Shown: positions 17,045 to 24,411 of the stretch, piece after piece
How the letters are laid out: every line of letters begins with the position of its first letter
Numbering within the stretch: position 1 is the stretch's first letter
NCBI GenBank assembly: GCA_028820845.1
Contig: JAPPII010000033.1
Location: 45,752 to 109,751 of the forward strand
DNA from: Candidatus Poribacteria bacterium
Lineage (GTDB): Bacteria; Poribacteria; WGA-4E; WGA-3G
Reading direction: 5' to 3'
Length of the DNA stretch: 64,000 nucleotides
Notes under the pieces: model-generated
The model's input: only the letters and a program-made list of their open reading frames with translations
Database searches by the model: none
Told to the model about the DNA's origin: nothing
Made by a program: the position numbers and the translations under genes

Positions 17045-17818
17045 ATGGGAATGATGAATTATAGCATTGAAACTGAAAATCTTAGTCTCTGGTACGGCGA
17101 TTTTCAAGCACTCATTGATGTCAATGTCAAAATACCCAATGGTCAGATAACCTCTCTTATCGGTCCATCAGGATGCGGGAAATCGACATTACTTCGCTGT
17201 TTTAATCGGGTCAACGAGCGTTACGGCAACGTCACGACCAAGGGGAAAATTGAGGTCCTCGGAAAAAATATCTACGACCCAGATGTCTCTTTACCAGAAC
17301 TCCGCAAAGCCGTCGGTATGGTGTTCCAGCGACCGAATCCATTGCCAATTTCGGTTTACGAAAATGTCTTATTCGGTTTGCGGATTCACTCACCAATGCG
17401 CAGCCTAACACGGACGGACTGCGATCAGATCGTTGAAGAAGCTTTAACCTCTGTTTTCCTCTGGGATGACCTAAAGGATAGATTGAAGGTCCGCGCAACA
17501 ACACTTCAGCTTGAACAGCAACAGAAACTCTGTATCGCGCGGCTATTACCGCTTAAGCCGAAAGTTATTCTCATGGACGAACCGTGCTCCGCCTTGGATG
17601 CAAAAGGAACACTCGCTGTTGAAGAACTCATGGAGGTACTCGCAGGAACCTACACATTCTTAATTGTGACGCACAATATGGCGCAAGCGCGACGCGTGAG
17701 TAAAGAGTGTATCTTCATGTTCCTCGGTGAACTTATTGAATATAGAGAGACACAGGCACTGTTTCAGACACCAGAACACCCCAAAACTGCAGATTATGTG
17801 CAAATGCGGTACGGATAA
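17045..17818 (+). CDS. PstB-like ABC ATPase 2: Q-loop and switch His intact, signature lost
   Basis: The 257-residue protein is closest to ordinary PstB. It has Walker A GPSGCGKS (residues 40-47), a Q-loop with Gln95 (GMVFQRP), Walker B Asp178 and Glu179 (MDEPCSALD), and switch His210 (IVTHN). The ABC signature, normally LSGGQ, reads LQLEQ at residues 154-158, so both glycines and the serine that clamp the partner's ATP are gone. A homodimer would have no working signature, but pairing with PstB1 or PstB3 would restore one composite site. ATG codons at 17045, 17051 and 17054 are all possible starts, with no clear ribosome site. It is followed by a repeat-filled 184-base gap before the extra permease. 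Confidence 0.92.
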   Translation: MGMMNYSIETENLSLWYGDFQALIDVNVKIPNGQITSLIGPSGCGKSTLLRCFNRVNERYGNVTTKGKIEVLGKNIYDPDVSLPELRKAVGMVFQRPNPLPISVYENVLFGLRIHSPMRSLTRTDCDQIVEEALTSVFLWDDLKDRLKVRATTLQLEQQQKLCIARLLPLKPKVILMDEPCSALDAKGTLAVEELMEVLAGTYTFLIVTHNMAQARRVSKECIFMFLGELIEYRETQALFQTPEHPKTADYVQMRYG

Positions 17819-18002
17819 GGATAGCATTCAGCATTCAGCATCAACGGTATTCAGGTTCTCCGTGTGGCATGAACCGGGATTGCTACGCAACCCTCTCAGC
17901 GGTCAGTAAAGATCTGTTCCGTTTAAAGGATCTTCCTCTTGCTGACTGCTGATTGCTGAAAGCGCAGCGTGCTGACTGCTATTCCCGCTGATTGCCAATA
18001 TT
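17819..18002. repeat. Low-complexity CTGACTGCTGATTGCTGA-type repeats
   Basis: The spacer holds tandem GCATTCA units (17823-17842) and related variants of TGCTGACTGCTGATTGCTGA (17939-17999) with no coding potential. Similar GACTGCTGA or GAACTGCTAACAG strings occur near 39115-39172, 41368-41390 and 56258-56282. They look like short degenerate intergenic repeats typical of this genome. Confidence 0.5.
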
Positions 18003-18842
18003 ATGAATTCTTTAATGACTCGTCCGAATCCAAGACAAAAATTCGCTTTGCAGAGTATTGCGCTCGTTATACTGGGAGCGGTGTTCATCCCAATATGGTA
18101 CCTTCTACAAAAATTGCGCGTCTCTGATGTAGAGGTATCATCAGTAATACCTGTCTCGGAGACGCTATCGGGACCACTCAGCGATCTCTATCTTTTTTTA
18201 ATTATTAGTTTTTTCGCAATTTTGTTTGCGGTGCTATGTGCCTTTTACTTTGAAGAGTGGCTTCGAGAGACAAATTGGGTTCGACGTTTCGTCGAGAGTC
18301 AGGTCGGTATTTTAAGCAGTGTCCCCTCGCTTTTATATGGACTTTTAGCAGTCTCAATTTTTCTGCCCTACAGTGGTGTTTTCGGAACGGTTGAGGGGCT
18401 TATGGCTGCGGAAAGTTTGGATGCGACTTCATTGAAAACAGGCTCTTTTCAAGGTGATACGACGCTGTTTTATATCGCCGTGTTGACCTTTATTTTGTTA
18501 GTGATGCCGAGGACGATTAAGACGACCCAAGAAGCACTTCGGTCGGTACCGATGCCAATTCGTGAAGCCGCGTACGCACTTGGTGCCAATCGCTGGCAAG
18601 TGCTGATGGAACATGTCGTGCCGCTTGCACGCCGACGGATACTTGCTGGTGGATGCCGTGCGATGTCTTGCGCACTTGCCGCCGCCGCCTTATTCGTCGG
18701 TATCTGTATCTGGAGTCGTCCAGTCCAGTCTGGACAAGCGTCCGGCAGATTTATGCTGTTTTTAGGTGGTGCGTTGCTGTTGAGTATTTTCTCAAGTTTC
18801 CTCGCTGAGAGACACGCTGCTGTTTCGATACGACACACCTGA
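18003..18842 (+). CDS. Divergent PstA/PstC-like permease (third permease of the locus)
   Basis: This 279-residue membrane protein has about five to six helices. Its ATPase-docking loop, PIREAAYALGANRWQVL (about residues 182-198), is followed by a VPLARRRILAGG turn, placing it in the binding-protein-dependent permease family closest to PstA/PstC. It lacks the RAAGETAP motif of PstA, reading RAMSCALAAAALF at that place, and the loop after the second helix is shorter. It sits between the second and third ATPase genes, so it may form an alternative transporter with PstB3 or replace one permease in the complex. No separate binding-protein gene accompanies it. Phosphate as substrate is an inference from context. 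Confidence 0.85.
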   Translation: MNSLMTRPNPRQKFALQSIALVILGAVFIPIWYLLQKLRVSDVEVSSVIPVSETLSGPLSDLYLFLIISFFAILFAVLCAFYFEEWLRETNWVRRFVESQVGILSSVPSLLYGLLAVSIFLPYSGVFGTVEGLMAAESLDATSLKTGSFQGDTTLFYIAVLTFILLVMPRTIKTTQEALRSVPMPIREAAYALGANRWQVLMEHVVPLARRRILAGGCRAMSCALAAAALFVGICIWSRPVQSGQASGRFMLFLGGALLLSIFSSFLAERHAAVSIRHT

Positions 18843-18946
18843 CGTTTGCTGGTGCGTTTAAGTTTGTTAACTGCGTTAAATGTTTAAGACGAACACATAT
18901 CGGAGACACGGAGCGCGAATTTCAATACCTCGCGATACAGACAATA

Positions 18947-19711
18947 ATGACCGCAAAAGAGCGATCTATTCTAAGCATTCGTGATCTGAATATCTGGTAT
19001 GGTGAAAAGGAGATTCTGAAGCCGCTCTCTTTTGAGGTTCAGGAAAAACGGATAACGGCTTTCATCGGGCCCGCTAACTGCGGTAAAAGCACCCTTGTCC
19101 GGTGCTTCAATCGATTAAACGACTTTACACCAAACTTCAAATTCACCGGTGAAATCCTTTTTAAGGGGAGCTCTTTGTATGCCGAGCAGGACGCTACAAT
19201 TGTGCGGAAACAGATCGGGATGGTGTTCCGAAGACCCGTCTTATTCCAAGGATCTATCCACGAAAATATAGCGTATGCAGCTCGGATTTCAGGCGTAAAC
19301 CGAACCTCTGAGTTAAATGTCGTTGTTGAGGGAAACCTCCGAAGAACCGGACTCTGGAATGAGGTCAAGGGCATCTTAGACGAAACACCGGCGCAGTTAT
19401 CCACGGGACAACAGCAGCTGCTCTGTGTCGCACGCGCCTTGGCTGCTGAACCAGAGGTTCTGATATTCGATGAGCCCTGTGGTGAACTTGATCCTATTGA
19501 GACTGTTAAGATTGAGACCCTTATGCGGGAGTTGACAAACGATTGCACACTCATTTTCGCCACGAACAAAAGAAGGCAAGCCGCTCGCGTTTCTGATGTT
19601 GCAGGATTTCTTTACGGCGGCGAGTTAATCGAATTTGGAGCAACGGAAAGAATCTTTACCAACCCACAGGACAGCAGAACGGAACAGTATGTAACAGGTA
19701 GAATGGGGTAA
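18947..19711 (+). CDS. PstB-like ABC ATPase 3: near-normal signature, Q-loop Gln and switch His lost
   Basis: The 254-residue protein is a PstB homologue with Walker A GPANCGKS (residues 41-48), a signature of LSTGQ (151-155, one Gly replaced by Thr), and Walker B Asp175 with Glu176. As in PstB1, the Q-loop Gln is replaced (Arg95 in GMVFRRP) and the switch His is Asn207 (FATNK). It therefore falls in the same motif class as PstB1 although the sequences are otherwise divergent. It lies 104 bases after the extra permease and 137 bases before phoU. It probably partners with PstB2, the only one of the three keeping Q-loop and His; that is inference from the motifs. Confidence 0.92.
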   Translation: MTAKERSILSIRDLNIWYGEKEILKPLSFEVQEKRITAFIGPANCGKSTLVRCFNRLNDFTPNFKFTGEILFKGSSLYAEQDATIVRKQIGMVFRRPVLFQGSIHENIAYAARISGVNRTSELNVVVEGNLRRTGLWNEVKGILDETPAQLSTGQQQLLCVARALAAEPEVLIFDEPCGELDPIETVKIETLMRELTNDCTLIFATNKRRQAARVSDVAGFLYGGELIEFGATERIFTNPQDSRTEQYVTGRMG

Positions 19712-19848
19712 AATAGTTGTCAGTCGCCAATTATCAGGGGTCATTTGAGAATGTTAAGAGACCTGCTTTAGGTTGTCAAAGGTTTGTTGGCGATTGGAAG
19801 ACTGCAAGGACAACGGACGCAGCAGCCCAGGAGTAAATAGTTAAAAGT

Positions 19849-20490
19849 ATGTTAGCGAATGAAATCAGAGAACTTCAGCATAAACTTTTGGAAATGGCAG
19901 GGCTTTCTGAACAGATGCTACGCCAAACCATTGAATCCGTTCTAACGCGAGACGAGGCATTAGCACGGACAGTGATTGCTACAGATGATCAGATTGATCG
20001 GTTTGAAAACGAAATCGAATCATCTTGTATCCAACTCATCGCACTCCATCAACCCGTCGCTTTTGAGCTCCGCTTCCTGGCGACGGTAATGAAGATCAGT
20101 TTCAACATTGAAAGGATTGCCGATAAAAGCGTCGCTATTGCGAAACGAAGTCTTGAATTATTGGAATATCCACCCCTCAAACCTTTCGTCGATTTACCGT
20201 ATGTCGCACAAGTGATTCAAACCATGGTAAAGGATGTGTTGGATGCTTTCGTTAACCGAAACGCTGAACTCGCCTTAGAAATCCGAGAACGCGACAATGA
20301 GGTCGATGAAATTTATCAAAAGATGCTCCATGAACTTCTCGCGACGCTAACCGAACATCCCGCACTTATTCCACCGGGTATCAGCATCTTACTCCTTTTC
20401 CGCCATCTCGAACGCGTGGGCGACCTCGCAGCAAATATCGGTGAAGAGGTCTACTATCTCGTCAAAGGCGACATCATCCGACATTCTTAA
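19849..20490 (+). CDS. phoU: Phosphate transport accessory regulator PhoU
   Basis: The 213-residue all-helical protein has the two three-helix PhoU repeats. The metal-binding motifs are visible as ERIADKSVAIA in the first repeat and ERVGDLAANIGEEVYYLVKG in the second. PhoU links Pst transporter state to Pho-regulon signalling and restrains phosphate uptake. It closes the locus 137 bases after the third ATPase gene, the usual position. An AGGAG sequence lies somewhat far (about 15 bases) upstream of the ATG. The stop codon is five bases from the convergent ATP-grasp gene. Confidence 0.95.
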   Translation: MLANEIRELQHKLLEMAGLSEQMLRQTIESVLTRDEALARTVIATDDQIDRFENEIESSCIQLIALHQPVAFELRFLATVMKISFNIERIADKSVAIAKRSLELLEYPPLKPFVDLPYVAQVIQTMVKDVLDAFVNRNAELALEIRERDNEVDEIYQKMLHELLATLTEHPALIPPGISILLLFRHLERVGDLAANIGEEVYYLVKGDIIRHS

Positions 20491-20494
20491 ACAC

Positions 20495-21541
20495 TTACAG
20501 GACTGCCATTTCCACGTTGTCAAAGTTTCGCCGGTAGTATTTCATGTACTGCACCTTTTTCTCAAGTGCCTCGATAACGGCGATGTTGAAATTCACTTTT
20601 TCAAACCGTTGTGCGCTTCCCAACCCGCCTGGGCTGAACACATTAATCTCCATAAGTTTGTCACCTACAATGTCCAAACCTACCAAGAACATGCCGTCTT
20701 GAACTAATTTAGGACGTACCATTTCAACGAGTTCTAAGGCGGTATCCGTAATTTCCGCCTGCCGCAGTTTCCCACCCGCGTGAATGTTACTTCTCATGTC
20801 GCCACCCATGCGAACACGACGGAAAGCAGCATATCTACCACGATAACGCAACGGCTGTCCATTGAGAACGAACAAGCGGGTGTCGCCTTCTGCTGCTGCG
20901 GGTAGGTATTCTTGTGCAATGACATATCCATCTCTGGCTACTGCATCAATCATCTGATTGATATTTGGAAGGTCATCAGGTCTCACAAGAAAAACGCTTT
21001 GTCCACCGGATCCCTGGAGCGGTTTCAGGACGATTGTCCCGTCTTGTTCTTCAGCAAATGCCTTGATCTCGCTTTGACTTCTCGTAATTAAGGTTCTCGG
21101 TCTCACTTCTTCGGGGAAAAGTTGGAAGTACATTTTATTGAGTGCTTTGGCAAGCCCATTTGGATCATTAAGCACAATAACACCATGCCGCATTGCAACT
21201 CTTCCGAAAATGAGTCCTGCGTTTTGCGCCCAAGGTTTGGCAATAGCATCATCCGCTGGATTGTTCCGCAGGAGCAAAATATCTAATTCATCGACGGTAA
21301 TACGCTCGACTTTCGCCCTTCTGCTTTGCAGGTCATTAAAATAGGTTTCGTGAGATTTATAATTTCCGCGTGGTGCCATACGCGCCGTGGCGCGGATATA
21401 CTCATCTGGGTCGTAAGCGAGGTCGCCTACTGCTATTATCCACGCCTCATGTCCCATATTGATCGCCTGCATTGCCAGCCGAGTCGTTGTGTATCCTGCT
21501 TGTTCAGTTTCCAGATCATTGATGAGGAATCCGATTTTCAT
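20495..21541 (-). CDS. GshB-like ATP-grasp ligase
   Basis: The 348-residue protein has the ATP-grasp fold of prokaryotic glutathione synthase: an N-terminal substrate domain (MKIGFLINDLE), then TIVLKPLQGSGGQSVF with the ATP-binding Lys and glycine loop, the YVIAQEYLP strand, and the metal-binding GLDIVGDKLMEINVFSPGGL end. ATP-grasp enzymes join a carboxylate to an amine through an acyl-phosphate. Its start overlaps the stop of the upstream DUF1704 gene by four bases, so the two are translationally coupled. No gamma-glutamylcysteine ligase is nearby, so the product may be a peptide other than glutathione. An AAGGAG site precedes the ATG. Confidence 0.88.
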   Translation of the reverse strand: MKIGFLINDLETEQAGYTTTRLAMQAINMGHEAWIIAVGDLAYDPDEYIRATARMAPRGNYKSHETYFNDLQSRRAKVERITVDELDILLLRNNPADDAIAKPWAQNAGLIFGRVAMRHGVIVLNDPNGLAKALNKMYFQLFPEEVRPRTLITRSQSEIKAFAEEQDGTIVLKPLQGSGGQSVFLVRPDDLPNINQMIDAVARDGYVIAQEYLPAAAEGDTRLFVLNGQPLRYRGRYAAFRRVRMGGDMRSNIHAGGKLRQAEITDTALELVEMVRPKLVQDGMFLVGLDIVGDKLMEINVFSPGGLGSAQRFEKVNFNIAVIEALEKKVQYMKYYRRNFDNVEMAVL

Positions 21542-23472
21542 TTTTTCTCCTTTTTGATGAAGTCAAGGACGGATAGCCCTTTACGTAGTGCGTTGAATTT
21601 CTCTTCTATATTTGGATGTTCCATATATCTTGGGCGTAGGGGTGCCGATTTTAAAACCTTACGCCACTGTAATTCTTGAATGATAGGAATGTGTTCAGCT
21701 GCGATTTTCCCCACAAAGAGCGGCTCAAGTGCTCCGCCTTTTTTTAGATAGTCTAACAGACCTACGAGACCCCTGAGATAAACCGCATCTTTAATTAAAC
21801 CGCCGCTGCGGTAGACTCTCATTGTGACAGTAAAGGCTGTGCGTTGTGTGAATGAATAGGTATCTTTGAGAATTTGAAAAGTCTCGATAAAAGAAGCACC
21901 ATCTATGAGGCAGCGTGCCGCAATTACGCGTGCCGCCAGGAGTCGTAGACGCGGAAGACTCAGCCCGCCGACAAGGTACTCTGAAAGAACCGCGAGGCCT
22001 TCCTGCATCTCTTCGTAACCTGCAAGTCCAGTATAGAGCATCTGGAAAGGTTGCGCACGTCCATTGAAATAGGTGAGTATATGCGTGCCGACTTCATGCT
22101 GAATTAACGCATCAGCGCGAGAATCTGAAATCCTTGTTTTTTTTCCGATGAGTAGGTTTCCCTTGGACACCATAAGTCCCGTGTAAATATCATCACGTAT
22201 TTCAGCGTTTGCAGAAAATTCGGGTAATTGCTGTCGATAGTATTGAAGTTCCTCTTCGACGCGTTTCGCAAAAGCCGTGGCATCAAGTCTAATCTTAGAT
22301 CCCCTCTCGCGACTGTGCGAAGGCACTTGTTCTACTATTTTCTCAGCAAGTTCCAATAGCTCGTCTTCTACACCGCCAAAAAGCTGCAAGCTCCCGTGAA
22401 AAAACCGCGGTGTATCGATATGACTCAGCATCGTGAGTTGTATGTCAAGTTCATACCGCTTTTCCCGAAAGAGGTAACCAAGCGTGGGGTCTTCTATACT
22501 TTCGAGTCGAGTGTTCCAGAGCTTACGTTTGAGCATTGCAGCGTCAAAGGGTTGTGGACGATAGTAAAAAACGGGTGTGCGTTCAAAATGTGAACGTCTA
22601 AATGATGCATACGCCGATTCTGTGTTGATGGGTGTAACCTGTAGCAGAAAATCAAAGGCGTTACTAATTTCGGCAAGTTCTGTGTCTATTTTCCAAACTG
22701 CTTTAACGACTGCCCGACGCCCCAGAACATGAAAATGTGTGGGACGATGGGTCGTTTGTGTCCGTGAGAATTGAAAAAAGGTTTTCTGCAGCACCCCAGT
22801 GATTTCATGTGCAAGTAGCCTCCGAATTATCGGAAATACTTCATCCGTTTCAGGCGAACGATAGATCGGATGGACCTCAAGCCCAATTAGAGCACATCCG
22901 CTTTCCTTGAGAACTGGGTTTGGTAAAAGTGCCGGTAAACCGAGCGGAGCTATTTTTCGGTGCCTCGCAATTTTGACGGTAGTCGTCTGTTTTCGGACGC
23001 GAACGAGGCGGAGTGCCTCCGCGAGCGTCTCAACGGTTCTAAAGGGACTCAGATTTGATTGTGCTGTAATCCGGAATTCCGGTGCCGTTGTAAACGTATC
23101 AACATCAAGGTCATTTCCCCTTTTTCCGCTGCTCCAAATCTCCAAAATAAGAAATGCTCCAAACTCGCGTGATAATGTCTGGACTATATTCTGAATGAGT
23201 TTAGATAGACTTTCCCGAGTTTGCTTGTCGCCTGAAGCAATCAGATAAGATGGTTGTCCTATAACAAGACGTTCTGTACCAGCATCTTTGCGCCTTGGTG
23301 GATATCGATAGACACAGAGAAATGGCAATTGCCGATCAATATGCAACCGTCCATGGTCAGGAAGCGTGCGACGTACCTGCTTGTTTTCGGCAAGTCGAGA
23401 ACAAACCGTCCTGATGAACCGATCACTGATAACTTTATTACTTGCTTTTGATTGATCTTCCATTTTTCTCAT
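21538..23472 (-). CDS. DUF1704/QEGLA-motif metallopeptidase-like protein
   Basis: This 644-residue protein carries both hallmarks of the DUF1704 (MATCAP-related, 'flavohemoglobin expression-modulating QEGLA motif') family: a zinc-site-like HEVGTH at residues 459-464 and MQEGLAVLSEYL at about 489-500. Animal relatives are tubulin tyrosine carboxypeptidases, so a carboxypeptidase or amide hydrolase role is plausible. The substrate here is unknown. The N-terminal half (residues about 20-250) is divergent and may bind substrate. A GAGGAAAC sequence precedes the ATG. The gene overlaps the ATP-grasp gene by four bases and follows the N-formylglutamate amidohydrolase gene by 71 bases, which indicates an operon. 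Confidence 0.88.
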   Translation of the reverse strand: MRKMEDQSKASNKVISDRFIRTVCSRLAENKQVRRTLPDHGRLHIDRQLPFLCVYRYPPRRKDAGTERLVIGQPSYLIASGDKQTRESLSKLIQNIVQTLSREFGAFLILEIWSSGKRGNDLDVDTFTTAPEFRITAQSNLSPFRTVETLAEALRLVRVRKQTTTVKIARHRKIAPLGLPALLPNPVLKESGCALIGLEVHPIYRSPETDEVFPIIRRLLAHEITGVLQKTFFQFSRTQTTHRPTHFHVLGRRAVVKAVWKIDTELAEISNAFDFLLQVTPINTESAYASFRRSHFERTPVFYYRPQPFDAAMLKRKLWNTRLESIEDPTLGYLFREKRYELDIQLTMLSHIDTPRFFHGSLQLFGGVEDELLELAEKIVEQVPSHSRERGSKIRLDATAFAKRVEEELQYYRQQLPEFSANAEIRDDIYTGLMVSKGNLLIGKKTRISDSRADALIQHEVGTHILTYFNGRAQPFQMLYTGLAGYEEMQEGLAVLSEYLVGGLSLPRLRLLAARVIAARCLIDGASFIETFQILKDTYSFTQRTAFTVTMRVYRSGGLIKDAVYLRGLVGLLDYLKKGGALEPLFVGKIAAEHIPIIQELQWRKVLKSAPLRPRYMEHPNIEEKFNALRKGLSVLDFIKKEKK

Positions 23473-23543
23473 GTTTCCTCAACCAACGCAATCAACCTCG
23501 CACTCGGTTTTGTGGTACCGAGGTTTCAGATTTGGAGGGTTTC

Positions 23544-24356
23544 TTAAGCTGAATCGGTTTCGCTCAATTTGGCCAGTTCTTTTCGTATACCTAAAAGTGT
23601 GGACTTTAAGGCTTGTTGAATGGTCTTGGTCTTCTCCATGTCCGGTTCGCCTGTCCATTCGTCCATGAAGAATTTTTTGAACTCAATAGCAAGCGAACAA
23701 CCAGAGTTTGGAAAAGATTCATGAACCCAACGTGAGAACTGTCCACCTCGAAATTTGATGTTTTCCCTAACATCGAGGTGTCTACCCATAAAGTCGAAAT
23801 TCCGAAGGTTTTCCATGAAACCGTGAATCAAAGGGATCCATTTCTGGTCAATCCCGGTTCCCGTGCCAATATTAACCTCTGGGTTGCCTGCTACATCTGC
23901 TGGTGGGGCACTGGGTCCATTGCGACGATGATTATATGAGTGTAGATCGAAAACAACAAAATGTCCGAACTGCTGTTCTACGTCTCTCAACAGGGCGTGG
24001 ACTTCTGCATAGAACGCATCATAAGCCGCTAAGGATCTGTCAATCAGTTGCGTGTTTGGACGTTCTTTCCAGACGTGTAATCCCCACGCATCTTCGGGTT
24101 CAATATAGACGGCTTTCTCACGCGGGCGGTTTAAATCCACCTCAAAGCGAGAGTGTGTCCCTATAATTCGTGTTTCGGATACCTCAGTCCAGAGTGCCGT
24201 AAACGGATCCTCTTCTCTGAGCCTTTCTGCATCAGTTAACGCGAGGATTTCAGACACTTCCTTGCGTACCCGATGCCCATCATGAATCGCTGCTGCTACG
24301 ATTGGACTGTGTCCCTTTGCTATGTTCCATATAGTTTGTGTGTTTTGGTGCGTCAT
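23544..24356 (-). CDS. N-formylglutamate amidohydrolase family protein
   Basis: The product, about 270 residues, resembles N-formylglutamate amidohydrolases (HutG-like), which cleave an amide to release glutamate. Supporting motifs are GTHSRFEVDLNRPREKAVY near the start, FVVFDLHSYNHRR in the middle with the metal-binding His/Asp, and CSLAIEFKKFFMDEWTG toward the end with a conserved Glu. The frame continues to 24500 but overlaps the transporter gene, so ATG 24356 (or 24371) is taken; neither has a strong ribosome site. Placed before DUF1704 and the ATP-grasp ligase, it probably shares a pathway for making or processing a glutamate-containing peptide. That is inference from context. Confidence 0.85.
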   Translation of the reverse strand: MTHQNTQTIWNIAKGHSPIVAAAIHDGHRVRKEVSEILALTDAERLREEDPFTALWTEVSETRIIGTHSRFEVDLNRPREKAVYIEPEDAWGLHVWKERPNTQLIDRSLAAYDAFYAEVHALLRDVEQQFGHFVVFDLHSYNHRRNGPSAPPADVAGNPEVNIGTGTGIDQKWIPLIHGFMENLRNFDFMGRHLDVRENIKFRGGQFSRWVHESFPNSGCSLAIEFKKFFMDEWTGEPDMEKTKTIQQALKSTLLGIRKELAKLSETDSA

Positions 24357-24411
24357 GTTATTGTGTCTCATCTGTAATCGTAAAAAAACGCCAAAAATCA
24401 AGATTTTTCTA

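Noticed and set aside
12471..20490. Ordinary pstSCAB-phoU operon with duplicated pstB genes
   Set aside because: The three ATPases lost complementary motifs and a K+ channel and a third permease are inserted, so simple duplication does not explain the layout.
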